A stretch of 45,579 nucleotides of DNA, taken from the NCBI GenBank assembly GCA_013626165.1, contig NDHX01000012.1:1-45579 (forward strand). The letters are read 5' to 3'. Origin of the DNA: a bacterium Unc6 (GTDB lineage: Bacteria; Omnitrophota; Gorgyraeia; Velesiimonadales; Velesiimonadaceae). Positions 1 through 6,693 of the stretch are shown piece after piece (position 1 is the first letter of the stretch; each line of letters starts with the position of its first letter). The notes below the pieces were generated by a model, which worked only from the letters and a program-made list of their open reading frames with translations, ran no database searches and was not told the origin of the DNA. A program made the position numbers and the translations under genes.

Positions 1-366
1 TTAAAGGAGTTGGGCCAGGTCATTGTAATGGTGGGAGACGGTATTAACGATGCCCCGGCGCTGGCGGCAGCGGATGTGGGAATTGCCATGGGGGTGATCG
101 GCAGTGATATCACTGTGCAGGCCGCCAATGTGGTGATTCTAAATGATGATATCTTAAGTGTGCCGCGGATAATCGCTTTGGGGAGTAAGGCATTGTCGGT
201 GATCCGGCAGAATATCGCCTTTGCTCTGGTATTCAATACCGCAATGATAGGATTGGCATCTTACGGGATCATCAGCATGATTGCAGCGGCGGTCTTTCAT
301 CAAACAAGCTCACTTGTGGTAATACTTAACTCAATGAGATTATTGAAATGGAAAAAGAGCTTTTGA
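1..366 (+). CDS. C-terminal part of a P1B-type heavy-metal-transporting ATPase
   Basis: The reading frame is open from the first base, so this is the 3' end of a larger gene (about 121 residues seen of an expected 650-800). It carries the P-type ATPase hinge motif MVGDGINDAPALAAADVGIAMG in two parts (GDGINDAPAL and DVGIAMG), which co-ordinates Mg2+ in the P domain. Two closing membrane helices and the ending SSLVVILNSMRLL follow, typical of P1B metal pumps. The pump exports or supplies a transition metal at the cytoplasmic membrane; the metal-specifying residues lie upstream of the window. The DtxR and HMA_2 fragments downstream commonly accompany such pumps, which suggests they were once one locus. 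Confidence 0.9.
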   Translation, partial: LKELGQVIVMVGDGINDAPALAAADVGIAMGVIGSDITVQAANVVILNDDILSVPRIIALGSKALSVIRQNIAFALVFNTAMIGLASYGIISMIAAAVFHQTSSLVVILNSMRLLKWKKSF

Positions 367-472
367 TTTTTAAAAGTTAACCCTAAAGATTGTTAAAATA
401 AAATCTGCCTTGTAAAAAACAACTGCACTTGTGTAAAATTACTAAACATTAAATGCTGTGGAGGTCTGGATT

Positions 473-592
473 ATGAAAAAATCAGCAACTTTATTGTCAA
501 TATTAATGCTTGCCTTGATATTTTACGGATGCCAGAAAAAAGAGGATGTTATAAAGATTGGTATCGCAGAAGAAATTAGGGTCAAACCTTGA
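473..592 (+). pseudogene. Truncated lipoprotein, N-terminal 39 residues of a probable solute-binding protein
   Basis: ATG follows a GGAGG-like site (461-464). The peptide has a lysine start, a hydrophobic stretch and a lipobox-like YGC, then KKEDVIKIGI, the usual start of ABC-type amino-acid or anion binding lipoproteins. The frame stops after 39 residues inside an inverted repeat (575-643), so the mature domain is missing. I infer a real gene truncated by insertion or deletion at the repeat. Confidence 0.55.
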
Positions 593-643
593 AAGTAGAA
601 AGCAAATCGCTTTAAATCCTACATTCAAGGTTTAACTCTAATC
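575..643. repeat. Imperfect inverted repeat (stem-loop) at a gene break
   Basis: Arms at 581-598 (GTCAAACCTTGAAAGTAG) and 619-636 (CTACATTCAAGGTTTAAC) pair with two mismatches and the similarity continues outwards. It forms a long stem with a 20-nt loop. It ends the lipoprotein fragment and looks like a small palindromic element, not a terminator, as no T-tract follows. Confidence 0.6.
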
Positions 644-685
644 CCTTGCTTCAAAAATAAAAAATTTTAAAAATAAAAAAAGCGC

Positions 686-714
686 TTGACAAATTAGATT
701 GAATATGTTAGACT
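686..714 (+). promoter_or_regulatory. Sigma-70-type promoter of the DtxR-like remnant
   Basis: TTGACA at 686-691, a 17-bp spacer and TAGACT at 709-714. The -10 element is covered by the palindromic operator at 706-723, the geometry expected for autorepression. The next start codon is 840. Confidence 0.6.
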
Positions 715-723
715 AATCTAACA
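706..723. promoter_or_regulatory. Palindromic operator, probably for a DtxR/MntR-type metalloregulator
   Basis: TGTTAGA-CTAA-TCTAACA has perfect 7-bp arms and a 4-bp centre. It resembles the TTAG-rich boxes of the DtxR/IdeR family and lies over a -10 element, upstream of a fragment encoding a DtxR N-terminus. A copy with identical 6-bp inner arms precedes exbB (1832-1847). Confidence 0.55.
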
Positions 724-796
724 AATAAAGATGTGTCTAAATAGGGCTTACTGAAAAATGCTAAAAATTTGGATACTATATAAAACGCATTAAATA

Positions 797-825
797 GGGG
801 TCTGATGAGTTTTTCAGCAGACCCT
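797..825. repeat. REP-like palindrome, copy 1
   Basis: GGGTCTG (798-804) and CAGACCC (818-824) flank an internal CTGA/TCAG pair and a TTTTT loop. A near-identical element lies at 7911-7943, beyond the end of efp. Confidence 0.65.
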
Positions 826-839
826 AAATAATAGTTAAT

Positions 840-908
840 ATGGAAAATAAAAAGAATAAAAAGTTAAGTTCACATATGGAAGATTATTTGGAGGCTGTGG
901 TTTTGTAA
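840..908 (+). pseudogene. N-terminal fragment of a DtxR-family metal-dependent repressor
   Basis: The 22-residue peptide starts MENKKNKK and continues SSHMEDYLEAVVL, matching the first helix of DtxR/MntR proteins (usual form MEDYLEAI). The stop is reached exactly where a GGDEF-domain remnant begins in another frame, so most of the roughly 150-residue repressor is gone. The promoter and operator upstream survive. A short peptide cannot exclude chance similarity, but the DtxR-like operator beside it supports the call. Confidence 0.5.
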
Positions 909-1042
909 CTGTAAGCATTAGCGGCTGCGGACTGCCGCCTGACAGGCATGTTGACACTCTTACTGAGACGGTTTACAGCGCACTTTATGAAGCAAAAAGA
1001 AGCGGCAGAAACCGCGTAAATGTATACGGGGAGGAATTATGA
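902..1042 (+). pseudogene. C-terminal fragment of a GGDEF (diguanylate cyclase) domain
   Basis: The frame reads TVSIS near 905 and ends LYEAKRSGRNRVNVYGEEL, the standard end of a GGDEF domain (usual LYRAKRSGRNRV). It lacks the catalytic GGDEF loop and has no start codon of its own. Its stop overlaps the start of the HD-GYP gene as ATGA (1039-1042), so the two were once translationally coupled c-di-GMP synthesis and degradation genes. Confidence 0.65.
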
Positions 1043-1704
1043 AACCTGTTATTTATCTGCCGGAAATTGAGAAGCTTTTTTGCAATATTGGCCCTTGCAC
1101 TAGTGCCTGCCTCTCTATGCACCAGTTGAGCGAATCTCTCGGTAATGCCGTTGACGCGAGAGACGGACTTACTCATAACCACTCTCAACAGGTGGCGGTT
1201 ATAAGCCGTCTAATCGCCCTCGCAATGGGATTTAACACAAAACAGGCGGATATTATTCATATCACGGGACACTTGCACGACATAGGCAAGATTGGGATAC
1301 CCGACGATGTATTGAAAAAATCAGGCGTATTTACGGAACAAGACTGGAAATGGATGAAAAGACATCCTGAAATCGGGGCCAAGATTTTATCGCCTGTTAA
1401 GGTTTTTAAGTCGGACGGCGCAATATGGGAAATAGTTTTATACCACCATGAAAGGTTTGACGGCTCTGGTTATCCGTCCAGGCTCAAAGGCAGGGATATT
1501 CCGATAGGCGCAAGGATTGTAGCGGTTGCCGACACGCTTTCAGCTCTGATACAGGACAGGGCTTATAGAAAAGGAAGGAGCTTTGATGATGCGGTTGAAG
1601 AAATCCGGAGGCATTCGGACAGTCAGTTTGACCCTCTTATCGTAAAAATTTTCATAGAGATAAACGACGATATCAGGCAAGGGCTGGAGGGAATATGGTC
1701 GTAA
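1039..1704 (+). CDS. HD-GYP domain cyclic-di-GMP phosphodiesterase
   Basis: The 221-residue cytoplasmic protein is mostly one HD-GYP domain that would hydrolyse cyclic di-GMP. Visible ligands are the HD pair in HLHDIGKIGIPDDVL, the following H in KRHPEIGAKIL, HHERFDGSGYP with the GYP motif intact, and the D of AVADTLSAL. There is no sensor or membrane segment; the first 30 residues are cysteine-bearing and unassigned. The ATGA overlap with a GGDEF remnant suggests the sensory partner has been lost. The family is clear; activity is inferred from intact ligands. Confidence 0.9.
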   Translation: MKPVIYLPEIEKLFCNIGPCTSACLSMHQLSESLGNAVDARDGLTHNHSQQVAVISRLIALAMGFNTKQADIIHITGHLHDIGKIGIPDDVLKKSGVFTEQDWKWMKRHPEIGAKILSPVKVFKSDGAIWEIVLYHHERFDGSGYPSRLKGRDIPIGARIVAVADTLSALIQDRAYRKGRSFDDAVEEIRRHSDSQFDPLIVKIFIEINDDIRQGLEGIWS

Positions 1705-1784
1705 GCATAATTGACGGAAGGATCCGCATCAGGAAAGCGTGTATTAAAAACACAAAAGCAACAGAAGGCGCAGGTGTAGAATAA
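1695..1784 (+). pseudogene. Short HMA_2-like fragment
   Basis: A 29-residue frame begins inside the end of the HD-GYP gene with MVVSIIDGRIRIR. This resembles the first strand of HMA_2 proteins (usual VxSxIPGRIRIR), small proteins encoded beside P1B ATPases. It stops after 29 of the expected 80 or more residues. The assignment rests on one motif, and it may be a chance frame. Confidence 0.3.
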
Positions 1785-1831
1785 GAAAGATAAAACAAGG
1801 ACTTTAAAGAAGATAATTTTTTAATGTGAAA

Positions 1832-1847
1832 GTTAGAAATGTCTAAC
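1832..1847. promoter_or_regulatory. Operator upstream of exbB, matching the 706-723 site
   Basis: GTTAGA-AATG-TCTAAC has the same arms and centre length as the site at 706-723. It lies 38 bp before the exbB start; a TATATA at 1853-1858 could be the -10. I infer metal-dependent repression of exbB-exbD-tonB. Confidence 0.5.
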
Positions 1848-1885
1848 ATAGTTATATATCTAAAACAAATGAAAGGATATAATTT

Positions 1886-2548
1886 ATGTTGGAATTCTTT
1901 TTAAAAGGCGGCCCTTTGATGTGGCCAATTGCTTTATGCTCGGTGGTAGCCGTTACGGTTGTTTTGGAGCGGTTGTATCACTTTCACCGGGCAAAGGTTA
2001 ATGTGCCTAATTTTTTGTCCCGGATAAAAAAGTTATTGCAAGAAGATAAAATAAGCGAAGCGGAGAAATTATGCTGTGATTATCCCGGGCCTATGTCGCA
2101 TATTTTAGCTATAGGTATCCACATCCGTGCAAGGCAATATGAGGAGAAAGAGAGGATAATTGCCCAGGCAGGTTCAAGAGAATTAAGAAGGTTAGAAAAA
2201 AATTTAAGAGCCCTGGGAATCATTGCTCATATCAGCCCCCTTTTGGGACTTTTGGGTACTGTTACCGGGATGATAAGAGCTTTTATGAAGATTCAGGAAT
2301 TAGGCGGAAGGGTTGATGCTTCAGTTTTAGCCGGCGGTATCTGGGAAGCGCTTATAACCACTGCGGCAGGATTATTCGTAGCTATTCCCTCAATGTTCTT
2401 TTATCATTATTTTGAGGGAAGGGTGGATAATTTCTCTGCCCAGATGAAAGATGCGGTCGAGTCGCTAATGGAGTGGTTAGGAATTGGAAGACCCTGCGCA
2501 GAAAGAAAGAGTGAGCAGTTGAAGGAGGACGTAGAATATGGAGTTTGA
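1886..2548 (+). CDS. exbB: ExbB/TolQ-family proton channel subunit
   Basis: The 220-residue protein has the ExbB layout: a first helix at about 13-33 (MWPIALCSVVAVTVVLERL), a cytoplasmic loop, and two more helices at about 112-132 and 155-178. The conserved LLGLLGTVTGMI and GGIWEALITTAAGLFVAIPS segments line the proton path. With ExbD it turns proton flow into movement of TonB. An AAAGGA site precedes ATG, and a DtxR-like operator lies upstream. The reading frame overlaps exbD by 11 bp. TolQ is the alternative, but the tonB gene immediately downstream favours ExbB. Confidence 0.92.
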   Translation: MLEFFLKGGPLMWPIALCSVVAVTVVLERLYHFHRAKVNVPNFLSRIKKLLQEDKISEAEKLCCDYPGPMSHILAIGIHIRARQYEEKERIIAQAGSRELRRLEKNLRALGIIAHISPLLGLLGTVTGMIRAFMKIQELGGRVDASVLAGGIWEALITTAAGLFVAIPSMFFYHYFEGRVDNFSAQMKDAVESLMEWLGIGRPCAERKSEQLKEDVEYGV

Positions 2549-2966
2549 AGGACGAAAGAAGATAAGTATGCATTTAGATATTGCTCCCCTGATTGATATT
2601 GTATTTTTGTTGCTTATTTTCTTTATGCTCACCGCCAATTTTATAGTGCAATCGGGAATAGAAATAACCTTACCAACTGCAAAAACTGCCGCGCTCCAGG
2701 AAGAAGAAAATGTTAGCGTATTTATAAACCATGAAAACGAGATTTTCCTTAATGATAGAAAAATCAGCATTGATGAGTTAAAAAATGCCCTTGAGCAAAG
2801 ATTAGAAACTACTCCCAAGAAAACTGTAATTCTGAAAGCTGATGAAAAAATAGACTTAGGCTTAGCAGTCCGGGTTATGGATATTGCCAAGCAGGCAAAA
2901 GCAGAAGGGTTGGTAATTTCTACTAAGTTAGAGCAGAAGAGCACAAGTGCACAGGAACATAAGTAA
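2538..2966 (+). CDS. exbD: ExbD/TolR-family proton channel subunit
   Basis: The 142-residue protein has a short cytoplasmic start, one membrane helix (IAPLIDIVFLLLIFFML) carrying the essential aspartate, and a periplasmic domain with repeated beta strands ending in VMDIAKQAKAEGLVISTKL. It partners ExbB and TonB. The start overlaps exbB and the stop lies one base before the tonB ATG, so the three form one translationally coupled operon. Confidence 0.92.
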   Translation: MEFEGRKKISMHLDIAPLIDIVFLLLIFFMLTANFIVQSGIEITLPTAKTAALQEEENVSVFINHENEIFLNDRKISIDELKNALEQRLETTPKKTVILKADEKIDLGLAVRVMDIAKQAKAEGLVISTKLEQKSTSAQEHK

Positions 2967-2967
2967 G

Positions 2968-3654
2968 ATGGAAAATAGAGTAGTAAAGAATGCATTTCTC
3001 ATTTCTTTCTTGGGACATTTAATTCTTTTGCTCTTGCCGGGATTTAATTTAGACAAGTTTCAGCCTGGGGAACTCGAAGAAATGCCTATCCGTATAGGAA
3101 TAAAAACGAGCTCACTTCTGCCCGAAATAGAGGAGATAAGATTGCCAGAGCCTGAGCCAGGGCCTGAGCCAGAGCCGGAACCAGAGCCTGAACCAGAGCC
3201 CGAACTTGAACTTGAATCCGAAAAAGAGATAGAAAAAATAATAGTAGAAGCTCCAGAGCCGCAGCCGCCTGTCGAGATATCAAGCGTGAATAAAGAGTCG
3301 GGATTAATCCCTGCAGCGCCTATAGCCTCAAAACCGTCAATGCCGTCCGCTTCAGCAGGCACAGGCGCGGATATTGATAAATCCGTAATTATAAGGGCAT
3401 TTATAGACAAGATTGAATCGATGAAGCATTATCCTTATATTGCCCGCCGAAGGGGAATAGAGGGAGCAGTCCTTATACTGGTGCATTTAGACAAGACAGG
3501 CGAGCTCAAAGATATCGTATTAAAGAAGTCTTCCGGTTATGAGATTTTGGACATAAGCGCGGTTGAGCTTATAAAAAAGGCGTGTCCTTTCAGACACGGC
3601 TACAATGCGGGGTTAAAGATGGAAATACCGATAACCTATAAACTCTTGAGGTGA
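2968..3654 (+). CDS. tonB: TonB energy-transducing protein
   Basis: The protein of 228 residues has an N-terminal anchor helix (NAFLISFLGHLILLLLPGF), a Pro-Glu rich periplasmic spacer (about 55-100, repeated EP dipeptides) and a C-terminal TonB domain (SMKHYPYIARRRGIEGAVL, then ISAVELIKKACPF). It carries energy from ExbBD to outer-membrane receptors. I chose the ATG at 2968, one base after the exbD stop; an upstream in-frame ATG at 2947 lies inside exbD. No TonB-dependent receptor is encoded in the window, so its partner must be elsewhere. Confidence 0.93.
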   Translation: MENRVVKNAFLISFLGHLILLLLPGFNLDKFQPGELEEMPIRIGIKTSSLLPEIEEIRLPEPEPGPEPEPEPEPEPEPELELESEKEIEKIIVEAPEPQPPVEISSVNKESGLIPAAPIASKPSMPSASAGTGADIDKSVIIRAFIDKIESMKHYPYIARRRGIEGAVLILVHLDKTGELKDIVLKKSSGYEILDISAVELIKKACPFRHGYNAGLKMEIPITYKLLR

Positions 3655-3712
3655 AGGGTATGAAACAATCATGTTTGGAAAAAACACAAAAGGGAATAAA
3701 AATCTCCCCTAA

Positions 3713-3762
3713 CCCCTCTTTTTCAAAGAGGGGAACAGTTATAGCCCCCTTAGCAAAGGGGG
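3713..3762. repeat. Tandem pair of C/G-rich stem-loops
   Basis: CCCCTCTTT-TTC-AAAGAGGGG (3713-3733) is followed by CCCCCTT-AGCA-AAGGGGG (3745-3762). Both stems are perfect. They lie between tonB and the Com-like gene and may end or protect the tonB transcript, though no T-tract follows. Confidence 0.65.
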
Positions 3763-3780
3763 GAAAGGGGGGATTTTCAG

Positions 3781-3942
3781 ATGAAAATATTCGGCGCTCA
3801 ATGTGTATATACAAAGGAAATAAGGTGCAAAAAGTGCAAAAGACTGCTTATGAAAGGCGAGATATTAGCAATAGAGATAAAATGCCCTAAATGCGGATAC
3901 ATACAGACAATAGGAAAGGAGGTGATAGTGACCGAAAAATAG
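3781..3942 (+). CDS. Small Com-like zinc-ribbon protein
   Basis: The 53-residue protein has two CxxC pairs (RCKKCKRLLMKGEI and KCPKCGYIQTI), the pattern of the Com family of phage Mu, a small zinc-binding translational activator. A G-rich site ends 8 nt before ATG. No other phage gene is nearby, so it is either a prophage relic or an independently used zinc ribbon. The fold is well supported by the spacing of cysteines; the target RNA or partner is unknown. Confidence 0.7.
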   Translation: MKIFGAQCVYTKEIRCKKCKRLLMKGEILAIEIKCPKCGYIQTIGKEVIVTEK

Positions 3943-3953
3943 ACATAGAAAGT

Positions 3954-4032
3954 TGTCATTGCGAGTGAAACGAAGCAATCTCAAGCTTTTACAGAAAGAT
4001 TGCCGCGAACCCTTCGGGTTCTCGCAATGACA
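3954..4032. repeat. Dispersed-type inverted repeat (TGTCATTGCGAG family)
   Basis: TGTCATTGCGAG (3954-3965) and CTCGCAATGACA (4021-4032) are perfect 12-bp inverted arms, with an internal GAACCCTTCGGGTTC stem. This repeat type is common in intergenic DNA of many bacteria. A further stem AAGCCC/GGGCTT lies at 4049-4065. No gene was found between 3943 and 4265. Confidence 0.75.
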
Positions 4033-4102
4033 GGCAATTCCTTTGTTTAAGCCCCCCGAGGGCTTGAAAAATGCCAGAGGACTCCGAGTCCCTAAAATAG
4101 GC

Positions 4103-4231
4103 TGTCACGAAAGTCGTTCCAGCCTATGATTACACAGATTTTAGAAAAGATTACACAGATAATACCGACGATGTTTTTAATCTGCGTAATCTGTTTTTTA
4201 ATCAATGTAATCAAGGGCGGTACTTTTGTGA
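4103..4231. repeat. Composite repeat with GATTACACAGATT arms, copy 1
   Basis: GATTACACAGATT (from 4128) occurs twice in direct order and then as AATCTGCGTAATC and AATCAATGTAATC in inverse order, ending at 4212. Outer near-inverted words GTCACGAAAGT (about 4103) and ACTTTTGTGAC (4221-4231) bracket it. A second copy lies at 31829-31974. Confidence 0.65.
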
Positions 4232-4265
4232 CGCCCTATCCCTGAAAATAAAGGAGGAGGAAAAA

Positions 4266-5582
4266 ATGTTTAGAAGGATGATTTTTGTTTTGGCTGCGAT
4301 GTTAGTTATATCAGGTTTTTCTACTGCACAGGCAGGGGAAGGCGATGCTATTCTGAAAATCCTGTTGAAGAAGGGGGTTATCACCGAACAGGAATACAAA
4401 GCAATTAAAGAAGAGTTGAAAGCGGAGCCTCAAAAGACGCAGATGAAGGAAGAGATAAAAAAAGAGGTTATGGAAGAAGTGGCAAAGAAAAAAGATGAAG
4501 GACTTCCTGAATGGACTAAGAGGATAAAACTTTCAGGGCTTATAGAAGGAGATTACCACTGGAAAAAATACAGGGATATTTCCGATAAGAACTCTGATTC
4601 TACATCTGACCTCTATATAGGCACTGTTGAGCTCGGGATGGAAACTAAAGTTGCGGACTGGATTTCAGCTAATATAGTCTTTCTTGCCGAGGATATAGGC
4701 AAAAATGGTGAAGCAAATGTAACCGTTGATGAGGCGACCATAACACTTCAAAAAGAGGACTTCCCGCTTTATCTCGTCATTGGAAAGAGGACGCAGCCCT
4801 TTGGTGTTTTTGAAAACCACCTCGTGACAGACCCGATGACGCAAGATGCCTACGAGACCAATAGAGTAGGAGTAACGGTCGGAGCAACCGGGCCGTTAGG
4901 ACTTGATGTATCGGCAACCATCTATAAAGGCGAGGAGCAGATGGATAAACTCATCGACGACTCAGAACTGTTTGAAGCAGCCAGAGTCGGCGACCCCGGA
5001 GATGACGTGGGATCCTATATCTTGTCCGCATCTATTTCTCCCGAAGATCATCTGAAGTTTTTCGCCAGCTATATATCGGAGCCGGGCAGGGGAAAGAGGA
5101 ACAGCACGGCAAGCTTCGGTCTCAGCACAGCCATACCCGGCATCGAGGGTTTCAGGCTTGACGGTGAATATATGAAGGCTCTTCAGAGGGAGAGATATCT
5201 GGGTCTCGGTGAGGCGTTCAAAGAGGGAGTCTTCTCCGTAACCGCGTCATATGTATTCAATACGAGGGAGAGACGTAAGGATTTGGGAGGAGCAACATTA
5301 GAAGAGCGGAAGACCCATCTCCTCGAAGAACCCTTGGAACTCACCTTCAGGTATGAGCGTTTTGACGACGATGAACTGGCAGAGAAGACTTCTTCATGGT
5401 CGGCGAAAAACAGGTACAGTCTGGGCGTGAGATACCAGTTTTACAAGGATGAAGAGAAAGGCTTGACGGCATTTGTCGGAACAGAATACAGATATACGAA
5501 TTACAGGCTTCACAGCAGCCTGACAAACACAAGGGCGGATAATAATAAGGAGATGTTCCTGAAACTCGGGCTGAGTTTCTAA
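4266..5582 (+). CDS. LbtU-like outer-membrane porin
   Basis: The 438-residue protein has a signal peptide (cleavage after about STAQA, residue 23), a short helical segment resembling SHOCT (ILKILLKKGVITEQEYKAI), a charged coiled coil (about 48-80), then alternating beta strands ending in an aromatic residue (LKLGLSF), as outer-membrane barrels do. Segments such as YLVIGKRTQPFGVFENHLVTDP match the LbtU siderophore-porin family by my reading. A strong AAAGGAGGAGG site precedes ATG. LbtU of Legionella imports legiobactin without TonB; here the gene follows tonB. The substrate is unknown. Confidence 0.75.
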   Translation: MFRRMIFVLAAMLVISGFSTAQAGEGDAILKILLKKGVITEQEYKAIKEELKAEPQKTQMKEEIKKEVMEEVAKKKDEGLPEWTKRIKLSGLIEGDYHWKKYRDISDKNSDSTSDLYIGTVELGMETKVADWISANIVFLAEDIGKNGEANVTVDEATITLQKEDFPLYLVIGKRTQPFGVFENHLVTDPMTQDAYETNRVGVTVGATGPLGLDVSATIYKGEEQMDKLIDDSELFEAARVGDPGDDVGSYILSASISPEDHLKFFASYISEPGRGKRNSTASFGLSTAIPGIEGFRLDGEYMKALQRERYLGLGEAFKEGVFSVTASYVFNTRERRKDLGGATLEERKTHLLEEPLELTFRYERFDDDELAEKTSSWSAKNRYSLGVRYQFYKDEEKGLTAFVGTEYRYTNYRLHSSLTNTRADNNKEMFLKLGLSF

Positions 5583-5590
5583 AGAGCATT

Positions 5591-5662
5591 ATGAAAGAAA
5601 CACGCAAAAAAGAGCTATGGCGCCAGCTTGGGCTTTTAAACATAGGTGAAAGTCAGATATAA
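5591..5662 (+). pseudogene. Short truncated frame after the porin, AtpZ-like start
   Basis: A 23-residue frame (MKETRKKELWRQLGLLNIG, then four more residues) begins 8 bp after the porin stop. The start resembles that of small AtpZ/AtpI membrane proteins, but the hydrophobic part is missing. It marks another gene break between the porin and the next module. Weak call. Confidence 0.3.
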
Positions 5663-5686
5663 TGAACATTATATCAGGAGGATAAA

Positions 5687-6670
5687 ATGAAAAAATGGAT
5701 ATTGGTACCAATAAGTATAGTGGCCTTGGTGGCTATTGGCGTTGGTGTGATTATTCGGGCAGTGGCGCCGCAGGTGCCACCGCCACTAGCTGGACATATT
5801 CATATGACCGATGGTGGTGGTTATCGAGAGATAATGGACACTTTTGTTAGGAATCAGTTTGATCTGCCGGTGAGTATTTATATCACCGGATCATCAGGGG
5901 ATTTGCGTGATTATATGAGAGTAGCTCTTGCCAAAGGGAGCATTGGGCGAGGAACACTTTTCTCTTATAATCATCTAGAGGTTCACCGACAGTTTGAAGC
6001 GGCACGTCCCTTTGTTGCCGAGTTCCCAGGACGTTTCCCGGTGCGAGAGGAATTTGCTGAGCTGGTTGATCCAAAAGGAGAGTTGCATGTAGTCTGGGTT
6101 GATGCTATTGTTATCATCTACAACCCCGGCTTGATATCTCGTGAGAAAGTTCCTTCCACCTTGGGCGAACTGGCCAGGTTTGATCAAAAGATAGGTGTTC
6201 CAACTACCGGCTGCATTGGAACCTGGGGGAAGATGGCACTTTATTATCACTTAGGAGAAGAAAATTTTAAAAAACTAATGGCCAATGCCGCAGTGAAAAG
6301 TAGCATAGGTGATGTAACAACAGCTGTATGGGATGGTACTGTGGCAGTGGGCATTTCTACCCTAATGGATGTAATGGTAAGAGATGGTGATGTTGGAGTG
6401 ATTTGGCCTGAGGATGGAGCGATTGCTAAGCCAGCCCTTATGGTTATCCCCGATAACCCAACAGATTATCATCTCCGGCTGGCGGACATTATTATGAGTC
6501 CAGAAGCAGCCGAGCTGTTTACGAGAGAGTTCAATATGGCTTCAGCGCTTCCAGATGGACCTGTGCCGGCGATAGTAGATGAAAACGATTTCAACTTTAT
6601 CTTTATCCCCGCTCAGGCGATAATCTGTGAAATAACTGAGAAAAAGGTAAATCGGATTGTTGGGGATTAA
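5687..6670 (+). CDS. Membrane-anchored periplasmic solute-binding protein (FbpA/class II type)
   Basis: The 327-residue protein has one N-terminal helix (WILVPISIVALVAIGVGVII) without a clear cleavage site or lipobox, so it is probably anchored. A two-lobed binding fold follows: VDAIVIIYNPGLI and KIGVPTTGCIGTWGKMALYY are typical of ferric-iron and related anion binding proteins, and IIMSPEAAELFTREFN is the usual late helix. AGGAGG sits 7 bp before ATG. No permease or ATPase gene is adjacent; instead a polyferredoxin gene follows after 23 bp. The ligand (Fe3+, an oxyanion or other) cannot be read from sequence. Confidence 0.7.
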   Translation: MKKWILVPISIVALVAIGVGVIIRAVAPQVPPPLAGHIHMTDGGGYREIMDTFVRNQFDLPVSIYITGSSGDLRDYMRVALAKGSIGRGTLFSYNHLEVHRQFEAARPFVAEFPGRFPVREEFAELVDPKGELHVVWVDAIVIIYNPGLISREKVPSTLGELARFDQKIGVPTTGCIGTWGKMALYYHLGEENFKKLMANAAVKSSIGDVTTAVWDGTVAVGISTLMDVMVRDGDVGVIWPEDGAIAKPALMVIPDNPTDYHLRLADIIMSPEAAELFTREFNMASALPDGPVPAIVDENDFNFIFIPAQAIICEITEKKVNRIVGD

Positions 6671-6693
6671 AGAAGGGTAGTTAGGGGCGGGGA

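Noticed and set aside
2477-2995. A 172-residue open frame on the - strand opposite exbD.
   Set aside because: It is a shadow of exbD, which has clear family motifs and correct operon spacing.
3060-3410. Ser/Gly-rich open frame on the - strand opposite tonB.
   Set aside because: It is the reverse reading of the Pro-Glu repeat of TonB and has no independent support.
4049-4065. AAGCCC/GGGCTT stem as a terminator before the porin gene.
   Set aside because: No T-tract follows on either strand, so it is left as a palindrome within the intergenic repeats.
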